Counted from the first letter of the stretch, positions 1 to 6,490 are shown. The stretch is DNA of 6,993 nucleotides from Gemmatimonadales bacterium (GCA_030597435.1 JAUVRV010000138.1:1-6993); one strand, 5' to 3'. Made by a program: numbers and translations. The notes: generated by a model from the sequence alone, not told the origin.

Positions 1-844
1 CGGCCGACCCACCCACAAACAACCCCTCTTCCTTGGTCAAGCGACGCGCCATCTGGAACGAGTCTCGGTCGCTCACTGTGATGAACTCGTCGACCACGTC
101 AAAATGCAGGGTCTCGGGGAGCTTGTCCCCACCGATGCCCTCAACCTTGTAGGTTTGGCTCTCGCCAATCTCTTGGGTGCGGTGATAGTCGCAGAAGATG
201 GATCCTTCCGGGTCGCCAAGAACGATCTTGATGTTAGGGTTCTTCTCCTTGAGGAAACGTCCTGCACCGCTCATCGTGCCACCGGTGCCGGCAGAACCTG
301 TCAAGTGCGTGATTCGGCCCTCTGTCTGTTCCCACAACTCGGGCCCCGTGCTGCGATAGTGCGCTTCCACGTTCGCCTGGTTGTAGAACTGATTGGCGAA
401 GATCGCGTTCGGTGTGTTCTTGGCGATCGTCTTGGCCTTCACGATGTAGTTGTCCGGGTGATCCGGCGGTACCGCCGTTGGTGTGATGATGACCTCGGCA
501 CCGAACGCCTTGAGCAGCCGGACCTTTTCCTGGGACATCTTGTCGGGCATCGTGAAGATGCAGCGATACCCCTTTTGAGTGGCAGCGAGCGCCAATGCCA
601 CGCCGGTGTTGCCGGAAGTACCCTCCACAATGATTCCGCCGGGAGTCAGGTCGCCACGCCGCTCTGCATCCTCGATGATCGCCGCGCCGATACGGTCCTT
701 AACGGAACCGCCGGGATTGAAAAACTCCGCTTTGCCGTAAACGGGAGTGCGGATGCTGCCAACCACCCGGTTCAGTCTGATGAGCGGGGTCCAGCCGATT
801 GTGTCCAGCACATTCTCGTACGGGCGTTGGTGTGGCGGTGTCAC
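1..844 (-). CDS. Cystathionine beta-synthase (PLP-dependent), 3' end truncated by window edge
   Basis: PLP enzyme of the cysteine synthase/cystathionine beta-synthase fold (type II), predicted to condense serine and homocysteine to cystathionine in the cytoplasm (transsulfuration). 281 residues are visible with no stop, so the gene continues past position 1. Seen: the PLP-lysine motif GGSVKDR with K49; the cofactor/substrate loop EGTSGNTG at 74-81; the phosphate-binding GTGGT at 186-190; then DPEGS, VEGIG and a terminal GGSA. The run GYRCIFTMPDKMSQEKV and the DPEGS/VEGIG pair resemble known CBS enzymes more than CysK. No N-terminal haem-binding extension is present. The start is GTG at 844, overlapping the TGA of the TonB-domain lipoprotein gene (GTGA), with GGAG 7 nt upstream. 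A C-terminal CBS-domain pair may lie outside the window. An O-acetylserine sulfhydrylase-like activity cannot be excluded. Confidence 0.88.
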   Translation of the reverse strand, partial: MTPPHQRPYENVLDTIGWTPLIRLNRVVGSIRTPVYGKAEFFNPGGSVKDRIGAAIIEDAERRGDLTPGGIIVEGTSGNTGVALALAATQKGYRCIFTMPDKMSQEKVRLLKAFGAEVIITPTAVPPDHPDNYIVKAKTIAKNTPNAIFANQFYNQANVEAHYRSTGPELWEQTEGRITHLTGSAGTGGTMSGAGRFLKEKNPNIKIVLGDPEGSIFCDYHRTQEIGESQTYKVEGIGGDKLPETLHFDVVDEFITVSDRDSFQMARRLTKEEGLFVGGSA

Positions 845-1251
845 AGGATTTCTCCCGATTCCGATCGCGCCGGGTGTTTGAAGTGGATCGGCTGAAGAAA
901 CAGGGTAGCTACCGGCCGACCGTTCTGTCGCGCCGGAGCAAACGACATGGATGAGATGCCTGCGAGTGCGGCGGAGTCCAACGGCGGGTAGCCGCTGCTC
1001 TCGGCCACCTTGGTTGATTCCGGCACCACTATGCCCTGCTCTGTCAGATACAGCCGCAAGATGACGGATGCTTCCACTTCCTGTTCGAACAGATCCAGGG
1101 GATACTCAACCGGCGACTCCGGGTTGATCAGCACCGGGGATTCGAATCCTGGTTCTGTACTGGATTCGGGTGGGTCGCCCTGATCGGCGCCGTCAACTCC
1201 ACAGGCAGTCAGGGTTATGAGGACCAAGGGATATCGTAACAGCCTTCTCAC
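841..1251 (-). CDS. Lipoprotein with TonB C-terminal-like domain
   Basis: 136-residue protein. The N-terminus MRRLLRYPLVLITLTAC is a short type II signal peptide with lipobox LTAC, so C17 is the predicted lipidated residue. The +2 residue is Gly, not Asp, which in E. coli-type sorting predicts the outer membrane. After an acidic/proline linker (about 18-47), residues 48-125 match the TonB C-terminal pattern: a YP near its start, a beta-strand segment VEASVILRLYL, then G, SSG, LD.AAL and F.PAR.NG.PV. The longer open frame reaching to 1455 is antisense-independent read-through within mutS and lacks a sensible N-terminus. The GTG start at 1251 has GGAGG upstream and overlaps the mutS stop (GTGA). 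Canonical TonB spans the inner membrane and contacts ExbB/ExbD; this protein lacks that anchor and a long Pro-rich spacer, so energy transduction is unproven. A structural or periplasmic interaction role is equally possible. Confidence 0.8.
   Translation of the reverse strand: MRRLLRYPLVLITLTACGVDGADQGDPPESSTEPGFESPVLINPESPVEYPLDLFEQEVEASVILRLYLTEQGIVVPESTKVAESSGYPPLDSAALAGISSMSFAPARQNGRPVATLFLQPIHFKHPARSESGEIL
852..856 (-). promoter_or_regulatory. Shine-Dalgarno for the GTG start of the cystathionine beta-synthase gene
   Basis: GGGAG reads on the minus strand, 7 nt before the GTG codon at 844-842. It lies inside the last codons of the TonB-domain lipoprotein gene. It supports the GTG that overlaps the upstream stop as the true start. 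Confidence 0.7.
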
Positions 1252-3848
1252 TGTTCCTCCGTCAATCGTTTGAACTCGGCGAGGCGACCCAGCGCCTCGA
1301 TCGGCGTCATCTTGTCGGGGTCTATCTCCCGCAGCTCTCTGAGCACAGGATGTTCTTCCATTGCGAACAGGCCGAGTTGTGTTGCGTCGGGTGCCGCAGG
1401 CGGCGTCACCCCTGCCACGTGGTGACCTGACTCGAGCAGTGCCAGGATCTCCCATGCTCGCCGCACCACACCATGTGGCAATCCCGCAAGACGCGCAACG
1501 TGAACCCCGTAGGAGCGGTCGGAGCCACCCGGTTCCAGCCTGTGCAGGAAGACTATGTCGTGGCCGGCCTCCTTCACCGCCACGTTGAAGTTCCGGGCGT
1601 GCTGTAGAGTCTCGGTGAGTTGAGTCAGCTCGTGGTAATGCGTTGCGAATACGGTCTTGCAGCCGGTTAGGTCATGCAGGTGTTCCGTTACCGCCCATGC
1701 GATCGCCACGCCGTCGAACGTGGAAGTGCCCCGACCGATCTCGTCCAGCAATACCAGGCTCCGTTCAGTGGCGGCGTGCAGGATCGCACTGGTCTCGCTC
1801 ATCTCCACCATGAAGGTCGACTGTCCTCGACCCAGGCTGTCGCTCGCGCCGACCCGGGTGAACACACGATCGACGACGCCGATCGCGGCCCTGCGCGCCG
1901 GTACGAAACTTCCCATCTGCGCCATTATGATGGCTAAGCCGACCTGCCGCAGGATGGTCGACTTGCCTGCCATGTTGGGTCCGGTGAGTAGCACGACGCG
2001 TCCGGCGTCATCCAACGTGATGTCGTTGGGAATGAACTTCCCCGGTGGCAACATCCGCTCGACTACCGGGTGACGGCATGCCTCGAGTTCGAGGGCGTAT
2101 CCGTCGGTCACGGCTGGACGCACATATTTCTCGCGGACCGCAGTTTCTGCCAGGCTGGTGAACACATCGAGTTCGGCCAAATGCCTCGCTGTCTGCTGCA
2201 ATGCCGTCAGACGTGCCCGAACTGATTCGCACAGGCTGTCCAGCAGCGCCCGTTCGCGCTCCATCACACGCTCTTCGGCGCCGAGTACTCTGGCCTCGTA
2301 CTCCTTGAGTTCCGGCGTCACATAGCGTTCGGCGTTGGTGAGCGTCTGGCGTCGCTCGTAGTTCTCCGGCACGCCATGCTGCCGTGCCTTGGAGACCTCG
2401 AGGTAGTAACCGAATACCTTGTTGAATCCCACTTTGAGCGACGCTATACCGGTCGCCTCTCGTTCTCTCGCCTGCAGTGATGCAATGAAACGTTTGCCGC
2501 CGTCTCGGAGTTCGCGCACCTCATCCAGTTCGGGCTCCGCCCCTGGGCGAATCGAGTCGCCAGTGCCCAGCGCCGGTGGTGGATGGTCCACCAGGAACGC
2601 CGAGAGCCGCTCGGTCAGAATCGAGTGCAAGTCGAACTCGTGTGAGCAGCGGGTGAGTTCGGCGCTCTGGTCTCGGGACGCCAGCCCGTCGAGTCCGGCG
2701 CGGACGTCGGGGAGTCGGGCCAGCGAGTCCCGCAGCGCTCCCAAGTCACGTGGTGATGCCCTGCGCGCTGCCGTTCTGCCACACAACCGCTCCAAGTCGC
2801 GTACCCCATCGAGGGCATCGTGTAGCCGCTCGCGACCCCTCATGTCGTCGACGAGCACCGCAACGGCGTCCAGCCGGGCCTCGATCTGTTGTACGGCCCT
2901 GAGCGGAGCCAGCAGCCACTGGCGGATCAGTCTCGCTCCCATCGGCGTAACGGTCCGGTCGACGACATCGAGCAGTGTGCCACCCGGAAGGTCCGTGCGC
3001 AGCGGTTCCTCCAGCTCGAGGTTGCGCTTCGTCATCTGGTCCAACGGGATAGTGGTGCCCGCGCGCCGAATCTGCGGCCGGGCCATGTGGGGCAGGCCAC
3101 TCGGCTGTAGCTCTGTCGCGTACTTGAGTAGCGCGTTGGCTGCCTGCAGCGCCGGGTCGTCGCCCGGCTCGATATCGAGTCCGTCCAGGCTGTGTAGGCC
3201 GAACCTGCGCTGCAGGTCTTCCGCTGCCATGGCCGAGTCGTATTCCCACGACTCCCGTTCTGTCACCATGGTGCCTTCGGGCAGCGTGATCTCGGCCTGC
3301 CCTTCGGGAACCACAACCTCTCGCGGCATGTACCGGGCGAGTGCAGCCTCGAGATCGCGCCCCGCGGTTGTCTCCAGCACGAATTCTCCCGTGGAGAGAT
3401 CCAGAGCTGCCAGCCCTACTGGCTCTCCCGGCTGGAGTGCCACGAGGAAGTTGTTACGGCCACCTTCGAGCCAATCCTGAGCAAACACGGCGCCGGGCGT
3501 GAGAGTCTCGACCACCTCCCGTCTGACCACTCCCTGGGCGAGCTTGGGATCTTCTACCTGCTCGCAAATGGCCACCCTGTGGCCGAGTTCAACCAGTCGA
3601 CGCAGGTACTCGCCGGCAGCCTTGACCGGCACCCCAGCCAGGGGGACTTCGCCCGCGCCTCCATTGTTGCGGCTTGTGAGAGTGAGGCCCAGGTCGCGGG
3701 CGGCGACCTTGGCGTCGTCCTGGAACATCTCGTAGAAGTCACCCATGCGGAAAAACAGGATCGCGTCTTGGTGTTGGGCCTTGATCTCGCGATACTGCTT
3801 CATCAGCGGGGTTTCTGATCCTGCGGGCCTGCCCCGCTTCTTACTCAA
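1248..3848 (-). CDS. mutS: DNA mismatch repair protein MutS
   Basis: 866-residue MutS1-type ATPase, close to the usual 850-880. It recognises mismatches in newly replicated DNA and recruits MutL in the cytoplasm. Domains in order: mismatch-binding domain I (about 15-125) with the FYE motif at 38-40 in FRMGDFYEMF; connector; lever and clamp (about 275-550); ATPase domain with Walker A GPNMAGKS at 623-630 (K629), the STFMVEMSE segment, Walker B LLDE (D702, E703) followed by IGRGTSTFDG, and FATHYHEL with T736-H737. A QLGLF motif at 824-828 resembles a beta-clamp-binding motif. A conserved MutS C-terminal tail follows, ending KRLTEEQ. The start is TTG at 3848, overlapping the upstream TGA (TTGA) behind GGAGGG. 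It adds a basic KKRGRP tail; the alternative ATG at residue 16 would remove it. All catalytic motifs appear intact. No mutL is visible in the window. Confidence 0.97.
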   Translation of the reverse strand: MSKKRGRPAGSETPLMKQYREIKAQHQDAILFFRMGDFYEMFQDDAKVAARDLGLTLTSRNNGGAGEVPLAGVPVKAAGEYLRRLVELGHRVAICEQVEDPKLAQGVVRREVVETLTPGAVFAQDWLEGGRNNFLVALQPGEPVGLAALDLSTGEFVLETTAGRDLEAALARYMPREVVVPEGQAEITLPEGTMVTERESWEYDSAMAAEDLQRRFGLHSLDGLDIEPGDDPALQAANALLKYATELQPSGLPHMARPQIRRAGTTIPLDQMTKRNLELEEPLRTDLPGGTLLDVVDRTVTPMGARLIRQWLLAPLRAVQQIEARLDAVAVLVDDMRGRERLHDALDGVRDLERLCGRTAARRASPRDLGALRDSLARLPDVRAGLDGLASRDQSAELTRCSHEFDLHSILTERLSAFLVDHPPPALGTGDSIRPGAEPELDEVRELRDGGKRFIASLQAREREATGIASLKVGFNKVFGYYLEVSKARQHGVPENYERRQTLTNAERYVTPELKEYEARVLGAEERVMERERALLDSLCESVRARLTALQQTARHLAELDVFTSLAETAVREKYVRPAVTDGYALELEACRHPVVERMLPPGKFIPNDITLDDAGRVVLLTGPNMAGKSTILRQVGLAIIMAQMGSFVPARRAAIGVVDRVFTRVGASDSLGRGQSTFMVEMSETSAILHAATERSLVLLDEIGRGTSTFDGVAIAWAVTEHLHDLTGCKTVFATHYHELTQLTETLQHARNFNVAVKEAGHDIVFLHRLEPGGSDRSYGVHVARLAGLPHGVVRRAWEILALLESGHHVAGVTPPAAPDATQLGLFAMEEHPVLRELREIDPDKMTPIEALGRLAEFKRLTEEQ
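1256..1260 (-). promoter_or_regulatory. Shine-Dalgarno for the GTG start of the TonB-domain lipoprotein
   Basis: GGAGG on the minus strand, 4 nt before the GTG at 1251-1249 and embedded in the last mutS codons. It selects this start over the much longer upstream frame, which would overlap mutS by about 200 bases. Confidence 0.75.
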
Positions 3849-4687
3849 GATCCCTCCACCACAAACGGGCTGCCGCCGATCTTGCCCTTGAGTTCCGTCG
3901 CCAACGCCTGGGCGTCGGCCTTGTTCGCGAACCGGCCGACCCTGACCTTGAGCAGGCCATCTGTGCTCCGCACGACGTGCGGCTCGTAGCCCTGTCGATG
4001 CAGCCCCTGCATGATTTCATCCGCAGCAGCAGCGCTGCTCACGGCTGCTACCTGGACCGAGAAAAAGGCGCGTGTTCCCGCCGCGGTGGTCGGGGCAGCC
4101 GACTCAGGCGCGATGCCGGGACAGCGCTGCAAGTAATAGCGGGAGCGGTTGGTGAGTTCAATGTCGTCCGTAGCAGTCTCCCCGGCTCGGCGGAGAAGCT
4201 CGCAGCCGTTGTCGATCTCACCCAACTCGAGGTAGGCACGACCGGCCCAGAAAGCCGCCCAGGGCAGAACCGTGCTGAACGGGTAGTCCAACAGGACTCT
4301 CTCAGCTGAGCGGGCAGCCGATCTGAGTTCACCAGCGGCGAACCTCAGTTCGGCCATCCTGAGCAAGGCCCGGTCGGTCCACTCTGAGCGTGGATACTCG
4401 ATACTCACTGTGCGGAAATACGACATGGCGCTATCACTGTTGTCTGCCACCACGCCGGCAGTGAACAGCGCACCCGGGTAAAGCGGGTCCTGACGCGACA
4501 AATCAGCTATTCGTCGTCGTACCAAGGACCGGGCCGAGTCGCCCAGGCCCTCGGTGGCAAGATGCATCGCCGTCATGAGCAATGAATCCTTCACCAGGGT
4601 ATCGCGGGGTACCCAAGCCGTTGCCTGGGCGCTCAGGGGTGACCCGAGGCAGATCGACAATGCTACTAGTGGAAGTATGCGACTCAT
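3845..4687 (-). CDS. Exported TPR-like/SPOR-domain protein
   Basis: 280 residues. The N-terminus (1-22) is a Sec signal peptide ending at Ala-Gln-Ala, so the protein is predicted to be periplasmic. Residues about 35-190 are helical with TPR-like repeats: the segments around 70-99, 103-135 and 143-172 show alternating Ala/Leu helices, with YPRSEWTDRALLRMAELR and YLELGEIDNGCELL fitting the tripartite pattern. A Pro/Ala/Thr linker (190-206) leads to a SPOR domain at about 207-277 (FFSVQVAAVSS, then RQGYEP, LLKVRVGRF). SPOR domains bind glycan strands of peptidoglycan stripped of stem peptides, often at division sites. The role here is therefore inferred as cell-wall associated, perhaps in division or wall remodelling; a specific name is not justified. 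The ATG start is preceded by AAGAGG at 7 nt and overlaps the holA stop (ATGA). Its own stop overlaps the mutS start. Confidence 0.85.
   Translation of the reverse strand: MSRILPLVALSICLGSPLSAQATAWVPRDTLVKDSLLMTAMHLATEGLGDSARSLVRRRIADLSRQDPLYPGALFTAGVVADNSDSAMSYFRTVSIEYPRSEWTDRALLRMAELRFAAGELRSAARSAERVLLDYPFSTVLPWAAFWAGRAYLELGEIDNGCELLRRAGETATDDIELTNRSRYYLQRCPGIAPESAAPTTAAGTRAFFSVQVAAVSSAAAADEIMQGLHRQGYEPHVVRSTDGLLKVRVGRFANKADAQALATELKGKIGGSPFVVEGS
3851..3857 (-). promoter_or_regulatory. Shine-Dalgarno deciding the TTG start of mutS
   Basis: GGAGGGA reads on the minus strand with GGAGG ending 4 nt before TTG (3848-3846). This strong site, plus the 4-base overlap with the preceding stop codon, argues for TTG rather than the downstream ATG at codon 16. 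Confidence 0.7.
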
Positions 4688-5742
4688 GCTGCCGCCTCTT
4701 CGATAGGACTCAGACTAAGTAATAAACCCGTTAGTGTTCCCTTCTCGTCGCTCAACGTGGTCGACTTGAGCGCACGGTCGCACCCGTATGCCAGGTGAAG
4801 CGCCTGCGTGATTTCCGAGCTGGACCAACGCCCTGCTGCGCGGGCCCACAACGCCGCTTCGTGTTTCCAGCTACGCAGTCCGAACGGACGACTGCTCTGG
4901 ATCGCGTTGAACAGGTCACCCTCGATTCTCCGTGGAGGAACACCATCCTGCGTGAGCGCCACGGCGAGCCGTACGCCGACGAGACCGGTACCGAGTGCGT
5001 TCAGCATCCGCACACCGGTGACACCCGTCGCTGCCAACACGGGTTCCAGTGCTGCAATGGCCCTGGGAATGTCACGAACGAGAACGGCATCTACCCAATC
5101 GTGTAGTGTCTCGCCTCGTCTGACCCCTACCATCTGTGCTACCTGATCGATATCGACCGGCTGGTCGGGTGGAGCCACGGCCGCCAGCTTGTCGACTTCC
5201 GTGGCTAGGTACGACAGGTCCGATCCCACTGCGTTGAGCAGGTGTTCCGTAGCGGCGTCAGTCAAGCTGAATCCGACCCGGTCCGCTTTGACACCTATCC
5301 AACGACGAAGCCGGTCGGGGTTGAGCGGTTCGACTGCCACGTGTACCGCCGCCTGTGCCAGTCTCTTGTCGTGCTTCTGGCCCGCACCGGCTAGCAGTAT
5401 GAGCACGGTTGTCGGAGACGGGTTCTCGAGATACCGGTGTACTACCTGCCACAGCTTCGCGTTCTTGCGCCACTGTTCCACGTTCTTGATGACTACAACG
5501 CGACGCTCGGCCAACATCGGCGGCGTTTCCACCAGAGAGTGGAACCCCTCACCGTTCACTTCGCTCGCGGTTCTGACGTCGATATTGAAGTCCTTGCACG
5601 AGGGATCGACCGTTTTATCCAGTACCAGTTCCACGAGTTCGTCTTTCAGCAGATCCTCGTCACCTGTGATGTAGTAAACCGGTGCAGGGGTGTCCCGCTT
5701 CAATGAGCGGTAGGCCGAGTCGAATGAGAGCTGAGCCGCCAT
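4684..5742 (-). CDS. holA: DNA polymerase III subunit delta (clamp loader)
   Basis: 352 residues, close to the typical 330-350 for HolA. The delta subunit is part of the clamp loader that opens the beta sliding clamp and loads it on primed DNA. Seen: an N-terminal segment PVYYITGDEDLLKDELVE (21-38), typical of the family's PVY-L-GDE-L signature; ERRVVVIKN (79-87) at the end of a strand, equivalent to the family's RLVVV-N motif; a domain II region with the LNPDRLRRWI segment (140-149) and DLSYLATEVDKLA (175-187); and a domain III helical collar from about 210, with WVDAVLVRDIPRAIAALEPVL. As in other delta proteins there is no canonical Walker A motif. The ATG start has no recognisable Shine-Dalgarno, and a 51-bp gap separates it from the anti-sigma gene. 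It is the first gene of the overlapping chain. Confidence 0.92.
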   Translation of the reverse strand: MAAQLSFDSAYRSLKRDTPAPVYYITGDEDLLKDELVELVLDKTVDPSCKDFNIDVRTASEVNGEGFHSLVETPPMLAERRVVVIKNVEQWRKNAKLWQVVHRYLENPSPTTVLILLAGAGQKHDKRLAQAAVHVAVEPLNPDRLRRWIGVKADRVGFSLTDAATEHLLNAVGSDLSYLATEVDKLAAVAPPDQPVDIDQVAQMVGVRRGETLHDWVDAVLVRDIPRAIAALEPVLAATGVTGVRMLNALGTGLVGVRLAVALTQDGVPPRRIEGDLFNAIQSSRPFGLRSWKHEAALWARAAGRWSSSEITQALHLAYGCDRALKSTTLSDEKGTLTGLLLSLSPIEEAAA

Positions 5743-5793
5743 AATGGGCGGAAGTTAGTGAACGCGTTGTGTGTAAGAAAGTGCGATTCGGCG

Positions 5794-6312
5794 TCAGCGC
5801 GAAAGCGAAACCCACGTGGTAAACGAAACCTGTGACTGAGACCTGCCCCTGACCTCCGTGCCAAATGCTGGAACGCTCAGGTCTGTGAGATCTACCAGTC
5901 CGCCCCATGATGCGGAGGTCGACACGAAGGGCGGAGCAGCCGTAGCGCTGGCGAGGCCCGTCTGAGAACGCGCCTCGTCTGGATTCGATCCGATTGCCAC
6001 AGCTAGAGCAATCGCGGCTGCCGTCATGAGGATAACCATGATCCCCGCGTGAACTGAGCGTGCGTTGTCACCGCGTTCTGATTCGCTATCTCCCTGGGAG
6101 AGTCGGCTCTGGAGTCGTCGGGTGAAACCCAACGACGGCCCGATGTCGCTGGTGGCCTTGAGCAGCATGACACCACGGGCAATCGAGGCATCGTAGTCCA
6201 TGCATCGGTTGCACCCGGCCAGATGCTGGCGAATGTCACCCTCGAGTCGGGGATCTTCGATCAGCCCGTCACGGTAGTCGGAGTAGAGCTGGAGAAAGTC
6301 GGAGCAGCGCAT
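5794..6312 (-). CDS. Zinc-finger (zf-HC2) transmembrane anti-sigma factor
   Basis: 172 residues. The N-terminal cytoplasmic part carries the ZAS-type zinc motif: C3 plus H30-x3-C34-x2-C37 (HLAGCNRC). Such domains wrap around ECF sigma factors and hold them inactive. A single transmembrane helix spans about 89-108 (GIMVILMTAAAIALAVAIGS), and the roughly 60-residue C-terminus is low in complexity (Ser/Ala/Thr-rich) and probably periplasmic. Its position just downstream of the ECF sigma gene on the same strand makes that sigma the likely partner. Release could be by regulated proteolysis or a conformational signal, but nothing here shows which. The ATG at 6312 is the only good start: an in-frame TAA lies 15 nt upstream. 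No clear Shine-Dalgarno precedes it. The C-terminal domain matches no family I recognise. Confidence 0.85.
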   Translation of the reverse strand: MRCSDFLQLYSDYRDGLIEDPRLEGDIRQHLAGCNRCMDYDASIARGVMLLKATSDIGPSLGFTRRLQSRLSQGDSESERGDNARSVHAGIMVILMTAAAIALAVAIGSNPDEARSQTGLASATAAPPFVSTSASWGGLVDLTDLSVPAFGTEVRGRSQSQVSFTTWVSLSR

Positions 6313-6352
6313 GGGACTGAAAGCTTAACCACGTAAAGTGTTTGACTAGGGA

Positions 6353-6381
6353 ATACTACCGTTGGAAGGAGAGGAAGTTCC
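6353..6381 (-). promoter_or_regulatory. Candidate ECF-type promoter upstream of the anti-sigma gene
   Basis: GGAACTT at 6381-6375 on the minus strand equals the -35 element known for E. coli sigma-E promoters. After a 16-nt spacer comes TAGTAT (6358-6353), preceded by CGG. That -10 region does not match the usual CGTC/TCTGA forms well and is only 4 of 6 to the sigma-70 -10. If real, it would start transcription about 35 nt before the anti-sigma ATG. A chance match in a G/C-run region is quite possible. Confidence 0.25.
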
Positions 6382-6422
6382 CCACAAACGGAGCCGCCCG
6401 CCCCCGGGGAGATGTCGGATCA

Positions 6423-6446
6423 GGGGGCTGGGGAACTGGGGGCTGG
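6423..6446. repeat. Short direct repeat GGGGGCTGG, 15-bp period
   Basis: Two exact 9-bp copies at 6423-6431 and 6438-6446, separated by GGAACT. The second copy overlaps the left arm of the hairpin. Confidence 0.6.
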
Positions 6447-6472
6447 AACAAGCTCCGGTTGTTCCACCCCAG
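6436..6472 (-). other. Bulged 14-bp stem hairpin after the sigma gene (possible attenuator or terminator)
   Basis: In the transcript CUGGGGUGGAACAA (6472-6459) pairs perfectly over 14 bp with the complementary strand 6451-6436, with a 2-nt GC bulge (6443-6442) and a 7-nt loop CCGGAGC. The stem starts 18 nt after the sigma stop codon. There is no U-tract behind it; instead a C-rich run follows. That argues against a standard intrinsic terminator and fits a Rho-dependent site, an mRNA-stabilising stem or an attenuator. The pairing is seen in the sequence; the function is inferred. Confidence 0.5.
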
Positions 6473-6490
6473 AGCCGAGCAGGCTGGTGG

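Larger units (their letters stand above)
6313..6490. other. Structured 178-bp sigma/anti-sigma intergenic region
   Basis: Noncoding on the minus strand between the sigma stop and the anti-sigma ATG. The sigma-proximal part is rich in G runs on the plus strand (C runs in the transcript): two copies of GGGGGCTGG at 6423-6431 and 6438-6446, the palindrome CCCCGGGG at 6402-6409, and AGTTCCCC (6376-6383) complementary to GGGGAACT (6430-6437). The anti-sigma-proximal 60 bp is more AT-rich. The short open frame that crosses this area on the plus strand has no coding support. Confidence 0.6.

Noticed and set aside
74..81. EGTSGNTG variant (Gly instead of Pro or Ala) in the cystathionine beta-synthase loop; these coordinates are residue numbers (bases about 602-625)
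   Set aside because: The catalytic TSGNT core is intact and the position before it varies in the family, so it is not evidence of altered activity.
104..895. 263-codon plus-strand open frame opposite the cystathionine beta-synthase gene
   Set aside because: The opposite strand encodes a clear PLP enzyme with all motifs; the plus-strand product shows no recognisable fold.
1252..1455. Upstream extension of the TonB-domain lipoprotein frame to an ATG at 1455
   Set aside because: It would overlap mutS by about 200 bases, gives an Arg-rich low-quality N-terminus and hides the signal peptide; the GTG at 1251 has GGAGG and a lipobox follows.
2419..3480. 353-codon open frame on the plus strand antisense to mutS
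   Set aside because: Composition is extremely Ser/Arg/Pro-rich with no domain pattern, and it lies wholly opposite intact mutS. This is typical of a shadow frame in GC-rich DNA.
5761..5768. Palindrome AACGCGTT next to a TTACACACA sequence resembling a DnaA box, before holA
   Set aside because: The box has one mismatch at a conserved position and stands alone; no cluster or AT-rich unwinding region suggests an origin.
5812..5819. CCACGTGG-like palindrome and repeated CGAAA words
   Set aside because: They fall inside the 3' end of the anti-sigma coding region and are short enough to be chance.
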